From: JBHJGM01 sp050331815
Lineage (GTDB): Bacteria; Verrucomicrobiota; Verrucomicrobiia; Opitutales; JBHJGM01
Direction of reading: 5' to 3'
DNA: 64,000 nt
Assembly (NCBI GenBank): GCA_050331815.1
Contig: JBHJGM010000007.1
Coordinates: forward strand, 48,801 to 112,800
The notes beneath the pieces are model-generated. The model saw only the letters and a list, made by a program, of their open reading frames with translations. It was not told the DNA's origin and did not search any database. Position numbers and translations under genes: made by a program. This document shows, piece by piece, positions 41,673-50,666 of the stretch. Position 1 is the stretch's first letter. Each line of letters begins with the position of its first letter.

Positions 41673-43085
41673 ATGAAAATTTGCTGCATTGGCGCCGGTT
41701 ATGTCGGCGGCCCGACCATGGCGATGATCGCCCATCAATGCCAGGATGTCACCGTGACGGTGGTCGACATCAACGAAAAGCGCATTGCCGCTTGGAACTC
41801 AGAGGACCTGCCGATTTTCGAGCCGGGCCTGGACGAGGTCGTCAAAAACGCGCGGGGGCGCAACCTGTTCTTTTCGTCGGAAGTGGATGCGCAGATCGCC
41901 GCGGCGGACATGATTTTTATCGCCGTGAACACGCCGACCAAGACCTACGGCGTGGGCGCGGGCCGGGCGGCGGATCTGAAATACGTTGAGAAGTGCGCGC
42001 GGCGCATCGGCGAGGTGGCCACCAGCGACAAGATCGTGGTGGAGAAGTCGACCATCCCGGTCCGCACAGCTGAGAGTATCAAACGTATCCTGACCTCGCG
42101 CAACGGAGGGCCGCGCTTTCAGGTGCTCTCCAACCCAGAGTTTCTGGCCGAGGGTACGGCCATCAAAGATCTGCTCAACCCGGACCGCGTACTGATCGGC
42201 GGCGACCAGACCGAAGAAGGCCAGGCGGCCATCCAGAAGCTGGTCGATGTCTATGCGAAGTGGGTTCCCTCGGAGCGCATCCTGACCACGAACGTGTGGT
42301 CCAGCGAGCTCTCAAAGCTGACCGCCAACGCCTTCCTGGCCCAACGTATCTCGTCGATCAACGCGATCAGCGCGCTGTGCGAGGCGACCGGGGCGGACGT
42401 GGACGAGGTGGCCCGCTCAATCGGAACCGACTCACGCATTGGGCCAAAATTCCTGCGTAGTTCGGTGGGTTTTGGCGGTTCCTGCTTTCAGAAAGACATC
42501 CTCAATCTGGTTTACCTGTGCGAACACTTTGGGCTGCCCGAGGTGGCGGCGTATTGGGAGCAGGTCGTCATCATGAACGACTACCAGAAGCAGCGCTTTT
42601 CCCGCCGAATTGTCACCCAGCTGTTCAATACGGTTTCAGACAAGCGCATCGCGGTGCTGGGCTTCGCCTTCAAGAAGGACACGGACGACACGCGCGAGTC
42701 GGCGGCAATCTACGTGTGCCGCGACTTGCTGGAGGAGCAGGCGCGCTTGGCTATCTACGATCCCAAGGTGTCAGCGGAAAAGATCTACGCGGATTTGGCG
42801 GCGGTCATGCCCGGACAGGAGGCGTTCATTCGCGAGCGGGTTGAAGTGTGCCAGGACGCATACGCCGCTGCGGACAAGGCCCACGCCATCGCCGTGCTGA
42901 CCGAGTGGGACGCATTTCGCGAGCTCGATTACGCGAAGATCCACGCGGCCATGCTGCATCCGGCCTGGCTCTTTGACGGGCGCAACATCATGGACCGCAA
43001 AAAGCTGGAGGCGCTGGGCTTCTCCACCTTCGGCATCGGCAAAGGCGTGCACGACCGTGGCGGTGTGATGGATTCAGGCGGTTGA
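41673..43085 (+). CDS. ugd: UDP-glucose 6-dehydrogenase, animal-like type
   Basis: A 470-residue enzyme that oxidises UDP-glucose to UDP-glucuronate, a precursor for surface polysaccharide. KICCIGAGYVGGPTMAMIAH is the NAD site, VNTPTKTYG and LSNPEFLAEGTAI the substrate region, and VGFGGSCFQKDILNLVYLC (shown in part) carries the catalytic Cys. The sequence is strikingly close to vertebrate and plant UGDH (for example WSSELSKLTANAFLAQRISS) rather than to the shorter bacterial Ugd of about 400-440 residues. The start was set at the Met before KICC; 31 upstream in-frame codons look non-coding. Confidence 0.95.
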   Translation: MKICCIGAGYVGGPTMAMIAHQCQDVTVTVVDINEKRIAAWNSEDLPIFEPGLDEVVKNARGRNLFFSSEVDAQIAAADMIFIAVNTPTKTYGVGAGRAADLKYVEKCARRIGEVATSDKIVVEKSTIPVRTAESIKRILTSRNGGPRFQVLSNPEFLAEGTAIKDLLNPDRVLIGGDQTEEGQAAIQKLVDVYAKWVPSERILTTNVWSSELSKLTANAFLAQRISSINAISALCEATGADVDEVARSIGTDSRIGPKFLRSSVGFGGSCFQKDILNLVYLCEHFGLPEVAAYWEQVVIMNDYQKQRFSRRIVTQLFNTVSDKRIAVLGFAFKKDTDDTRESAAIYVCRDLLEEQARLAIYDPKVSAEKIYADLAAVMPGQEAFIRERVEVCQDAYAAADKAHAIAVLTEWDAFRELDYAKIHAAMLHPAWLFDGRNIMDRKKLEALGFSTFGIGKGVHDRGGVMDSGG

Positions 43086-43097
43086 GCCCGGCTTTTT

Positions 43098-43649
43098 CTA
43101 CGGCTTGGGTGAATTGATGCGGGCGAAGCTGCCCAGCTGGATGTAGGTTTCGCCGTCGGCCTTAAAGTCGAAGAGCGCGCCCAGGCGGTCGGGCACCGCG
43201 TAGTCGTCCCGCAGGACCAGCGCGATGCACTCCGCTCCCGAAGGCAGCTCGACCGTAAAGTAGCCGAACTCGATGGTGGTGGCTTCGGCGATGGGGGTCA
43301 GTGTCTGCAGAAAACGCTCCCATCGGCTGATGGCTTCACTTTCGGCCGTGCGAATGGCTTCGAGGCGATTGCGGTAGCGGGTGTAAAGATCGGGGTCGGA
43401 GCCGGGTTCGGGTGGCGTGAGGCGTGTGCGGTCGCGACGCACGTTTTCCAGCGCGTCGGTCAGGTTCTGGAGTTCGGTGCGGAGGTCCTTGGCTTGGGTG
43501 CCCGCGTAGATGTGGACGGTGCGCGCCTCATTTTTGGAGAAAATGCGCACTCCGCCTTCGTGCGTCACCTTCGATGGACCGCAGGCAGGTAGCACCAGCA
43601 ACTTCAAGCCGATCGCAAGGAGACAGGCGGGGCGTAGGTAAGAGCGCAT
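43098..43649 (-). CDS. Hypothetical lipoprotein
   Basis: A 183-residue protein with a lipoprotein signal: MRSYLRPACLLAIGLKLLVLPAC, lipobox LPAC with Cys near residue 23 (motif shown across both halves of the signal). The mature protein has a helical coiled-coil-like middle (about residues 53-120, rich in Glu, Arg and Leu) and a beta-rich C-terminus (TTIEFGYFTVELPSG). No family is recognised. It converges with ugd at a 12-base gap and diverges from the DUF4838 gene. Confidence 0.72.
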   Translation of the reverse strand: MRSYLRPACLLAIGLKLLVLPACGPSKVTHEGGVRIFSKNEARTVHIYAGTQAKDLRTELQNLTDALENVRRDRTRLTPPEPGSDPDLYTRYRNRLEAIRTAESEAISRWERFLQTLTPIAEATTIEFGYFTVELPSGAECIALVLRDDYAVPDRLGALFDFKADGETYIQLGSFARINSPKP

Positions 43650-43748
43650 GGGTGCACTTGAGGGCGGCGAGCCCGAAGCGGCAAGCCCAGGTTGTGGTGC
43701 CGGGAAAAGCTCGACCGGACGAACGTGTCTGGGCGAACTTGGTCAGGT

Positions 43749-46211
43749 ATGCTTAGAAACTCTGGAGCGTCTGTCTGCCGTTGGCTGTGCCTGTGGTGCA
43801 GCTGCTGGCTGACGGTGTCCGCGGAGGGTTTGCCGCGCGGCGGGCAGACCGCCTTTTCGGGGCGGGGCGCTTCCGCATTTCAACTCCAGCGTGCGGTGAT
43901 TGTGTTGCCGAAGGTGGCATCCGACTTGGAGCAACTGGCTGCAGAGGAACTGGCGCTGCACCTGGCGCTTTTGTTTGAGCGCGAGTTCCAGATTGTGAAG
44001 GAAGACGGCCCAGTCGCAGGCCCTGGAATTTTTTTGGGAAAGACGCGGGCGGCGGCGCAAGCGATGCCGGTTGACCCATCCCTGGACCGCGACGGTTATC
44101 GTATCCATGCTGAGAAGGCACAGCTCTTTATCCGTGGCGGGACCGATCAGGGTACGCTCTTCGGTGCCTACGGACTCTTGCAGGATTTTTTGGGAATCTA
44201 CTGGCTGGAGCCTGGCGCGCAGGGCACCTCGTTGCCGGCAAAGGTGCCCGCATTGCCATGCCGGTTGGACGTGCGGGTCGAGCCCTCTTACCTCTCTCGA
44301 CAGATCGCGGGGCTGCGCACGCCTGAGGAGCGTGTCTGGGGGCGACGCAACCGATTGAAGAGCCGGTACGTTTACAACCACGGGCTCTTCCGCATTTTTA
44401 CACCCGAGGTAGCGGCGGAGCACCCGGAGTTTTTTCCGATCATCGATGGCGAACGCCGCCTGCCCGCGCGTTTTTCCGGGGGTAGCGCCCAGCCCAACAT
44501 CGCGCTGCCCGAGGTGGTTGCGTTTACCGCCGAGGCGGCGGAGCGGCACTTTCGCGAGAACCCGCAGGCACTGAGTTTCTCCATCGCGCAAAACGACAGT
44601 ACGGCCTGGGACGAAGGTCCAGAGACGGCGGCGGTGGTCGAGCCCTTTCGCTATTTTCGCAAGGAGGCGGACTATTCGGCGCTGATGTTCGGCTTTGCCA
44701 ACGAGGTCGCCGAACGGCTGGAGACGGCGTTTCCGGACAAAAAACTGGGCGTGCTCGCCTACCAGCAGACGCAGAACGTGCCGCCGTTTCCGGTGCACCG
44801 TAACGTGCTGCCGTACCTGGCGACGGATCGCTTCAACTGGCTGGTGCCGGAGTTTCGCGAGGAGGACAAGGCGCTGATCCGGGCGTGGGGCGAAAGCGGC
44901 GTGGAGACCTTCGGGCTCTTCGATTATCCGTACGGGCGGGGTTACCTTTTTCCGCGCTATGCGCCGCATTGGGTCGAAGCGATTCAGTATGCACATGCGT
45001 ATGGAGCTACAGGATACATCGCCGACGCTGGGCCCATCTGGGGATGGGACGCACCGAAGCTCTGGACGCTGGCCCAGGTCCTTTGGGATGTGGGACAGTC
45101 GCAGGTAGCGTTGCTGGATACCTACGCGGCGCGCGCTTACGGCGAGATAGCCACGCCCACCTTGAATGCGCTCCTCGGCAGCCCCCATTTTGATGACGCT
45201 GTCTACGGTGAAGCGCGCTGGCTGAAAGGATTTTTCAATCTCTCCCAGTTTGAAGTGCTGCAAGGCTGGCCACCGGTGCGAACTTCGCTCGGCTCGGGAA
45301 CCCCGCTGCCTGAGGCGCTTCCGCCGGAAGTTTCCCAGAGGGTATCCCGGCTGCGCGATTTGCTGGACCAGGTGCGGCCGCTCGAGCGATTCTATCGGCA
45401 GTGGCAGAGCGTAAGTGCCGCACCACCGACGGATGCACAGCTGGTGGACTTTGAGCAGAATCGCCAAGCGATGGAAGCAGCTTTTCTCAACGAGCGCGCG
45501 CAGGGGCTGACATCGCTGGCATTTACCGGGTTGTTTCGGCAGATCTTTCAGACGAGTCCGGTGTACCGCTGGGCGCTGGTCAACGATTGGCCGGAATTTT
45601 TCGAGGGGCTCAAGGCGGAGGGGCTGGCCCGGCTGAAAGCACAACCGCCGGTCAATGCGAACAGCGGCTTTGAGCGCACCTTGTTCTTTGAGCGGAGGCC
45701 GCTCGATTACGCGACACTGCGCGAGTATCGACGAGTGGGCGGTTGGCAACTCTCCTTTAGCAACAGCGAGGGACTTGCTGTTGCCCAGACCGAGGGGGCG
45801 GCGTTCGCAGGACAGCGCGGGCTGTCGCTGGAAAATGCCGGGACCTTCACGCTTTCTTGCGGTGGCGCTGTCGAACCGGGCGACGCCGTGCTGGCGCAGT
45901 TGCAGACGCGCGGGCAAGTCGGCCCCGGCACGCGGCACACGCTCATCCTGGGCTGGAAGGACGCCGAGGGTCGCCTCTTGCAACCGGTGCCCGAGGACCG
46001 TCTGCCGCCGAGCCATACCTTTGAAGAATGGCTGCCGCTAGTCGTGTACGGGCAGGCGCCGGAGGGAGCGGCGTTCTGGTTTGCGGCGTGGGTGGTGCAG
46101 TATCAGGAAAGCGGGGACTGGGCGCAGGCAGATGCGTTTGAGGTGCGCGTACTCCCGCGCGCTGAACGCACTCAAGCGCCTGCCAAAGACGACGATGGCG
46201 AAGGGAAGTGA
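43749..46211 (+). CDS. Secreted DUF4838 domain protein, putative glycoside hydrolase
   Basis: An 820-residue secreted protein. After the signal peptide (about residues 1-26) comes an alpha-glucuronidase/GH20-like N-terminal domain (VIVLPKVASDLEQLAAEELA, then GGTDQGTLFGAYGLLQDFLGIYWLEPG split across this block). A DUF4838 TIM-barrel-like domain follows (about 190-480): HPEFFPIIDGERR, FSIAQNDSTAWDE, GVLAYQQTQNVPPFPVHRNVLPY and DYPYGRGYLFPRY. The C-terminal 180 residues are beta-rich and could bind carbohydrate. DUF4838 proteins are found in polysaccharide-degrading Verrucomicrobia, Planctomycetes and Bacteroidetes, but the activity is not established. It ends 9 bases before the sugar transferase gene. 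Confidence 0.82.
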   Translation: MLRNSGASVCRWLCLWCSCWLTVSAEGLPRGGQTAFSGRGASAFQLQRAVIVLPKVASDLEQLAAEELALHLALLFEREFQIVKEDGPVAGPGIFLGKTRAAAQAMPVDPSLDRDGYRIHAEKAQLFIRGGTDQGTLFGAYGLLQDFLGIYWLEPGAQGTSLPAKVPALPCRLDVRVEPSYLSRQIAGLRTPEERVWGRRNRLKSRYVYNHGLFRIFTPEVAAEHPEFFPIIDGERRLPARFSGGSAQPNIALPEVVAFTAEAAERHFRENPQALSFSIAQNDSTAWDEGPETAAVVEPFRYFRKEADYSALMFGFANEVAERLETAFPDKKLGVLAYQQTQNVPPFPVHRNVLPYLATDRFNWLVPEFREEDKALIRAWGESGVETFGLFDYPYGRGYLFPRYAPHWVEAIQYAHAYGATGYIADAGPIWGWDAPKLWTLAQVLWDVGQSQVALLDTYAARAYGEIATPTLNALLGSPHFDDAVYGEARWLKGFFNLSQFEVLQGWPPVRTSLGSGTPLPEALPPEVSQRVSRLRDLLDQVRPLERFYRQWQSVSAAPPTDAQLVDFEQNRQAMEAAFLNERAQGLTSLAFTGLFRQIFQTSPVYRWALVNDWPEFFEGLKAEGLARLKAQPPVNANSGFERTLFFERRPLDYATLREYRRVGGWQLSFSNSEGLAVAQTEGAAFAGQRGLSLENAGTFTLSCGGAVEPGDAVLAQLQTRGQVGPGTRHTLILGWKDAEGRLLQPVPEDRLPPSHTFEEWLPLVVYGQAPEGAAFWFAAWVVQYQESGDWAQADAFEVRVLPRAERTQAPAKDDDGEGK

Positions 46212-46220
46212 TCGGTTACC

Positions 46221-46853
46221 ATGTTGAAGCGGCTTTTTGATTTTGCGGTGGCGCTGCTGGCCTTGCTGGTCCTGTGGCCGGTGATGGCGCTGCTGGCGCT
46301 GTGGATCTGGGCAAAGCTGGGCCGCCCGATTTTTTTCCGCCAGGTCAGGCCGGGGCTGCGGGGCCGGCCGTTCGGGCTCGTTAAATTTCGCACGATGCGC
46401 GAAGCCTTCGACGCCGAGGGTAAGCCGCTGCCCGACCACGAGCGCCTGCCGCCGTTGGGGCGCTTTCTGCGGGGGACCAGCCTGGATGAGCTGCCGGAGC
46501 TGTGGAACATCCTAAAGGGTGAAATGAGCCTCGTGGGCCCGCGCCCCCTGCTCATGGCCTACCTGGAGCGTTACAGCGCCGAGCAGGCGCGCCGGCACGA
46601 CGTGCGCCCGGGCCTGACCGGCTGGGCCCAGATCAACGGGCGTAACGCGGTTACCTGGGAGGAGCGCTTTCGCCTGGATGTCTGGTACGTGGACCACCGC
46701 AGCTTCTGGCTGGATCTGAAAATCATCGGCCTGACCGCCCTGAAAGTCATCCGGCGCGAGGGGATCAATGCCTCGGCGGAGGTGACGATGACGGAGTTTA
46801 TGGGCAGTACGGGCCCGGCGGCGGAGTCCGAATCAGGGTTGCCCCGGCAGTGA
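46221..46853 (+). CDS. PglC-like phosphoglycosyl transferase (initiating sugar transferase)
   Basis: A 210-residue monotopic phosphoglycosyl transferase. A re-entrant hydrophobic N-terminus (residues about 4-33) is followed by the catalytic domain: KFRTMREAFDAEGKPLPD with the Asp-Glu region, then RFLRGTSLDELPELWNILKG (in two blocks), MSLVGPRPLLMAYLERYS and RPGLTGWAQINGRNA. It transfers a sugar 1-phosphate from UDP-sugar to undecaprenyl phosphate, starting glycan assembly. The short PglC/WecA-independent type often uses UDP-diacetamido-bacillosamine-like sugars, which fits the acyl-sugar genes that follow. First of a tight gene run through 52052. Confidence 0.93.
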   Translation: MLKRLFDFAVALLALLVLWPVMALLALWIWAKLGRPIFFRQVRPGLRGRPFGLVKFRTMREAFDAEGKPLPDHERLPPLGRFLRGTSLDELPELWNILKGEMSLVGPRPLLMAYLERYSAEQARRHDVRPGLTGWAQINGRNAVTWEERFRLDVWYVDHRSFWLDLKIIGLTALKVIRREGINASAEVTMTEFMGSTGPAAESESGLPRQ

Positions 46854-46875
46854 TCTGCGGGTACCCCTCTGCGCC

Positions 46876-47184
46876 ATGCAGCAACGTGTCCAGGAAATCG
46901 TGCGGGCGGTCGTCCGCGAGGCAGCCGAGGAAGGCGATCTGCCCGAGTTGCGGAGTCCCTCCGCGGATACGCCTCTGTTCGGCGGGGACAGCGGGCTGGA
47001 CTCGATGGGGCTGGTCACGCTGATTGCCGACTTGGAAGAGCGTCTGGCCGAGGCCTTCGAGCAACCGATTGTGCTGGCCGACGAACGCGCCATGAGCCGT
47101 TCACGCTCGCCCTTCCGCACGGTGGGCGCGCTGGAGGAATACGTTTGCGGGCTGCTGAGCGAAGCGGCTGCGGAGGGTGCCTAA
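46876..47184 (+). CDS. Acyl carrier protein (first of two)
   Basis: A 102-residue acyl carrier protein. GDSGLDSMGLVTLI contains the phosphopantetheine attachment serine S43. A helical acidic body follows with EERLAEAFEQPIVLADERAM. It is somewhat longer than housekeeping AcpP (about 78 residues) and has a different helix II, so it is a dedicated carrier. It ends one base before the SDR start. It should hold the acyl chain made by the ligase and ketoacyl synthase downstream. Confidence 0.88.
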   Translation: MQQRVQEIVRAVVREAAEEGDLPELRSPSADTPLFGGDSGLDSMGLVTLIADLEERLAEAFEQPIVLADERAMSRSRSPFRTVGALEEYVCGLLSEAAAEGA

Positions 47185-47185
47185 G

Positions 47186-47887
47186 ATGAGCGGCGTGATG
47201 CTCATTACCGGCAGCCGTAAGGGCATTGGCCGCGAACTGGCCGAGCGATACCTGGACGCGGGCTGGACGGTGGCCGGGTGCTCCCGCGATACGGCGGACT
47301 GGAGCCATCCTAGCTACCGGCATTTCTGCCTGGACGTCGCCGATGAGCCCGAGGTCGTCAAAATGGTCCGGGCGGTTGCCAAGGAACTCGGCGGCTTAGA
47401 TGTGCTGTTGAACAACGCGGGCATCGCCTCGATGAACCACGTGCTGCTGACGCCCGTCACCTCGGCCCGTCGCATTCTGGAGACGAACTTCGTCGGCTCG
47501 TTCCTGTTTTGCCGGGAGGCGGCCAAGGTGATGTCGCGCCGAAAAAGCGGGCGCATCGTCAACTTTTGCACCGTGGCCACGCCGCTGCGCCTGGAGGGGG
47601 AGGCCCTCTACGCCGCGAGCAAGGCGGCCATCGTGAATTTTACCGAAATTATGGCGCGAGAGCTCGGGCCGACAGGTGTGACCGTAAATGCGGTGGGACC
47701 CACGCCGGTGCCGACCGACCTGATTCGCAACGTGCCCAAGGCAAAGATGGACGCGCTGCTGGCGCGGCAGGCGATTCAGCGTTTTGGCACGGTCGAGGAC
47801 GTGGCCAACGTAGTGGATTTCTTCATACGCCCGGAGAGTGCGTTCATTACTGGCCAGGTGCTGTACCTGGGAGGCGTGCATGGCTGA
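47186..47887 (+). CDS. Short-chain dehydrogenase/reductase, FabG-like with Thr in place of catalytic Ser
   Basis: A 233-residue NAD(P)H-dependent SDR. LITGSRKGIGRELAER is the nucleotide-binding motif and LLNNAGIASMN the NNAG motif. The catalytic YxxxK is ALYAASKAA, but the residue 13 positions before the Tyr, normally Ser, is Thr (NFCTVATPL). Thr can still support the chemistry, so activity is likely. It is probably a ketoacyl-ACP or sugar reductase in the acyl-glycan pathway. An ATG start at 47186 was chosen over GTG 9 bases upstream. It overlaps the ligase gene by 8 bases. Confidence 0.88.
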   Translation: MSGVMLITGSRKGIGRELAERYLDAGWTVAGCSRDTADWSHPSYRHFCLDVADEPEVVKMVRAVAKELGGLDVLLNNAGIASMNHVLLTPVTSARRILETNFVGSFLFCREAAKVMSRRKSGRIVNFCTVATPLRLEGEALYAASKAAIVNFTEIMARELGPTGVTVNAVGPTPVPTDLIRNVPKAKMDALLARQAIQRFGTVEDVANVVDFFIRPESAFITGQVLYLGGVHG

Positions 47888-49262
47888 GCCTGACGTGGCG
47901 CAGTGGCTGTGGGCGCGGGTGGAGCGGATCGCCGAGCGCACTCTGCTGATCGACGCCGAAGGCGAGACGACCATCTTTGGCGAATTTTTTGAACGCGTGG
48001 AAGCACTGCGCCCGCAGTTTACTCGGGACGTTCTGAAGGGGTCACAAACGGTGGCGTTCGCAGCGGACGCCCGGGCGGAGACCCTGGCCCTGATGTTTGC
48101 CCTGGCTTGCGAGGGTCATGTGCTGGCACCGCTCTTTGCCGGCAACGAAGCCGAGCGTGCCGACCGTCTGCGGGAGGGCCGGGTCACGTTGGAGGCGGAC
48201 GTGCGGGATGGTCAGACCACGCTGACGCCCGTCGTATCCGAATTACGGATACATAAATTGGTGGCAGGTTTGCAGGCTGCGAAGCGCCCGGGACTACTGT
48301 TGTTTTCCAGCGGGTCGACCGGCAAGCCCAAGGCGATGCTGCATGACTTTCTGAAGCTGATAACCCCCTACGGCCTGAAGCCACTCAAAGATTTGCGGCT
48401 GCTTCTGTTCATGGCGCTGGATCACATTGGTGGCATCGACACCTTGCTGCGGACCTTTACCAATGGCAGCACGCTGGTGGCCGCGCCCGCGCGCGATCCG
48501 GAGACTGTCGCCCGGATCCTTGAACGGCACCGGGTTCAGGTCCTGCCAGCTTCGCCCACCTTTTTGAACCTGTTACTGCTCTCCGGCGCGCCCGCACGGC
48601 ACGACTTGTCCTCGTTGCGCATCATCGCGTATGGAGCCGAGCCGATGCCGCAAGCGCTGCTGGAGCGCCTGGCCGATGCCTTCCCACAGGCCTCGCTGCA
48701 GCAAAAATTCGGCACCAGCGAAACCAACGCCATCCGGGTGCAGTCGCGGGATTCGCGCAGCCTGGAAATACGTATCGATGCTGCGGATACACAGTACCGG
48801 ATCGAGGACGGCGAACTGCTCCTGAAGACGCCCGCGCGCATCCTGGGTTACCTCAATGCTCAAAGCGACGCACTGGCCGCCGCGGGCTGGTTTCGCACCG
48901 GCGATCTCGTTGAAGCATCCGACGACGGTTGGCTGCGCATCGTCGGGCGCAAGCGCGAGGTCATTAATGTTGGCGGTGAAAAAGTCCTGCCTGGCGAGGT
49001 GGAGGATTTTTTATCCGGGCTTGCGGAGGTGGCCGATTGCACGGTGTTCGGGCGGGCCCACCCGATGATGGGGCAGGTCGTCGCGGCGCAGGTGGTGCCG
49101 GCGGAAGGCGTCGACGCGGCAACCGTCAAAAAGGTGGTTCGCATGGCGTCCCGCCAGAGTTTGGAGGCCTGGAAGGTGCCCGTGCACATTGAGGTTGTCG
49201 AGGCGCTGAAGGTGGGCAGCCGCTTTAAGAAACAGCGGATGACCGAGCACACGGAGTCTTGA
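47880..49262 (+). CDS. AMP-forming acyl ligase (ANL superfamily)
   Basis: A 460-residue adenylate-forming enzyme. LLLFSSGSTGKPKAMLHD is the P-loop-like A3 motif, IAYGAEPMPQALLERL and QKFGTSETN the acyl-binding and A5 motifs, and GWFRTGDLVEASDDGWLRIVGRKR (core TGD...GR) with GEKVLPGEVED the A7-A8 region. It activates a carboxylic acid with ATP and loads it on CoA or an ACP; with two ACP genes adjacent, ACP loading is likely. It is shorter at the N-terminus than long-chain acyl-CoA synthetases. The start at 47880 overlaps the SDR gene. Confidence 0.9.
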   Translation: MAEPDVAQWLWARVERIAERTLLIDAEGETTIFGEFFERVEALRPQFTRDVLKGSQTVAFAADARAETLALMFALACEGHVLAPLFAGNEAERADRLREGRVTLEADVRDGQTTLTPVVSELRIHKLVAGLQAAKRPGLLLFSSGSTGKPKAMLHDFLKLITPYGLKPLKDLRLLLFMALDHIGGIDTLLRTFTNGSTLVAAPARDPETVARILERHRVQVLPASPTFLNLLLLSGAPARHDLSSLRIIAYGAEPMPQALLERLADAFPQASLQQKFGTSETNAIRVQSRDSRSLEIRIDAADTQYRIEDGELLLKTPARILGYLNAQSDALAAAGWFRTGDLVEASDDGWLRIVGRKREVINVGGEKVLPGEVEDFLSGLAEVADCTVFGRAHPMMGQVVAAQVVPAEGVDAATVKKVVRMASRQSLEAWKVPVHIEVVEALKVGSRFKKQRMTEHTES

Positions 49263-49292
49263 GCCCCTGCGTTTAGGTCGATTCAAAGGGGC

Positions 49293-50369
49293 ATGGCCAG
49301 AAGCCGATTTGAAGAGGGACAGATTCGAGCGGTCGTTACGAGTGTGCCGGCGACGGTTCGGCGCATTGACGATGATGCGGAACTGCTGGGCAATAACCCG
49401 GCCCAGCTCGAGCGCATCAAGAAAACCATCGGCCTGAACGAGCGCCGGGTCGTTCAACCGACGACGACCACCGCCGACCTCTGCGAGGCCGCGGCCCGGC
49501 ACCTGTTGGAACGTGCGACGCTCGCCGTGGAATCGGTCGATGTGCTGATCTGCGTGACGCAGACGCCCGATTACTTTCAGCCATGCAACGCGGCGTTGCT
49601 GCAGGGGAAACTCGGCCTGCCGCAAACCTGTGCCGCTTTCGACGTAAACCTGGGCTGCTCGGGCTACGTCTATGCGCTCTGGCTGGCCTGGTTGATGGTC
49701 AATGGTGGTGGCGCGGCAAACGTGCTGGTGCTGGCAGGCGACACGATCAGCCGCCAGACGCACCCGCGCGACCGGGCGGTGGCTCCGCTCTTTGGCGATG
49801 GCGGTAGCGCCACCTGGGTCAGCGCCGGGGCCGCCGGGGAACCGGTCTTTTTCGACCTGCACACCGATGGCACGGGTTTCGGCCACCTGATCGTGCCAGG
49901 CGGGGCGTTTCGTCAGCCGGCGGGTCCTTCCACTCAGGAAGTCGTCACCGACGCGGAGGGCAACATGCGCCGCGCGGACAACCTCTACATGAACGGTGCC
50001 GAGGTGTTTAACTTTTCCATCAAGGTCGAGCCCAAGGCCATTCGTGAGCTGCTGGAGTTTGCGCAGACCGATGCCGATGCCGTCGATGCCTTTGTCTTCC
50101 ATCAGGCCAATCGCTACATCATCTCAAACATCGTGCGACGGCTCAAAGTGCCGCTAGAAAAGGCGCCCTGCGACGTGGTGGAAAAGTACGGTAACCAGTC
50201 CAGTGCCTCGATTCCGTCGGCGCTTTGCGAGTCACTGGGTGGCACGCTTAAAGGCGCAACGCAGCGGCTCGTGCTGTCGGGATTCGGGGTGGGACTCTCG
50301 TGGGCGTCGATGCTCGCCGTGGTCGGCAACCTCGAATGCGCGGAGGTTATCACGCTGGCTGATGCCTAG
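49293..50369 (+). CDS. 3-oxoacyl-ACP synthase III (FabH-like)
   Basis: A 358-residue thiolase-fold condensing enzyme. The catalytic triad is complete: C122 in DVNLGCSGYVYAL, H270 in FVFHQANRY and N301 in YGNQSSASIP. FGDGGSATWV and GFGVGLSWAS are further FabH motifs. It condenses an acyl starter with malonyl-ACP (decarboxylating) to a 3-ketoacyl-ACP. Position between an acyl ligase and an ACP/ketoreductase indicates a pathway-specific role and not general fatty acid synthesis. An AAAGGGG site precedes the ATG. Confidence 0.93.
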   Translation: MARSRFEEGQIRAVVTSVPATVRRIDDDAELLGNNPAQLERIKKTIGLNERRVVQPTTTTADLCEAAARHLLERATLAVESVDVLICVTQTPDYFQPCNAALLQGKLGLPQTCAAFDVNLGCSGYVYALWLAWLMVNGGGAANVLVLAGDTISRQTHPRDRAVAPLFGDGGSATWVSAGAAGEPVFFDLHTDGTGFGHLIVPGGAFRQPAGPSTQEVVTDAEGNMRRADNLYMNGAEVFNFSIKVEPKAIRELLEFAQTDADAVDAFVFHQANRYIISNIVRRLKVPLEKAPCDVVEKYGNQSSASIPSALCESLGGTLKGATQRLVLSGFGVGLSWASMLAVVGNLECAEVITLADA

Positions 50370-50429
50370 TATCCGGTCCGCAAGTATTCGCTTTATCGAT
50401 ACGGCATTTCCTGCGATAAGGCAGCACTG

Positions 50430-50663
50430 ATGAACGACGACGCATTTATTTCTCAGTTTGCCGACAGCATCGAAGGGCTGGAGGCAGCCGGCCTGACGCT
50501 GGACACGCGTCTGGCTGACATCCCGCAGTGGGATTCGCTGGCAATCCTCACCACCATTGCCATGGCGGACGCGGATTTTGAGGCGACGGTTAGCGGACAG
50601 GAACTCAACCAGTGCGCGACGATTGGCGACATCAAGGCGCTGATCGAGCGCAAGCAGGGCTGA
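50430..50663 (+). CDS. Acyl carrier protein (second of two)
   Basis: A 77-residue carrier protein. ADIPQWDSLAILTTIAMAD holds the phosphopantetheine serine S36 in a WDSLA context, different from the GLDSMG of the first ACP, and CATIGDIKALIE is the last helix. The two carriers are not close duplicates, so they may serve different steps. It sits 60 bases after the ketosynthase stop and 3 bases before the second SDR. Confidence 0.87.
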   Translation: MNDDAFISQFADSIEGLEAAGLTLDTRLADIPQWDSLAILTTIAMADADFEATVSGQELNQCATIGDIKALIERKQG

Positions 50664-50666
50664 CGC

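Noticed and set aside
43743..46016. A 757-codon open frame on the minus strand opposite the DUF4838 gene
   Set aside because: The plus strand has a signal peptide and conserved DUF4838 blocks; the minus product is Arg/Gln/His-rich without motifs.
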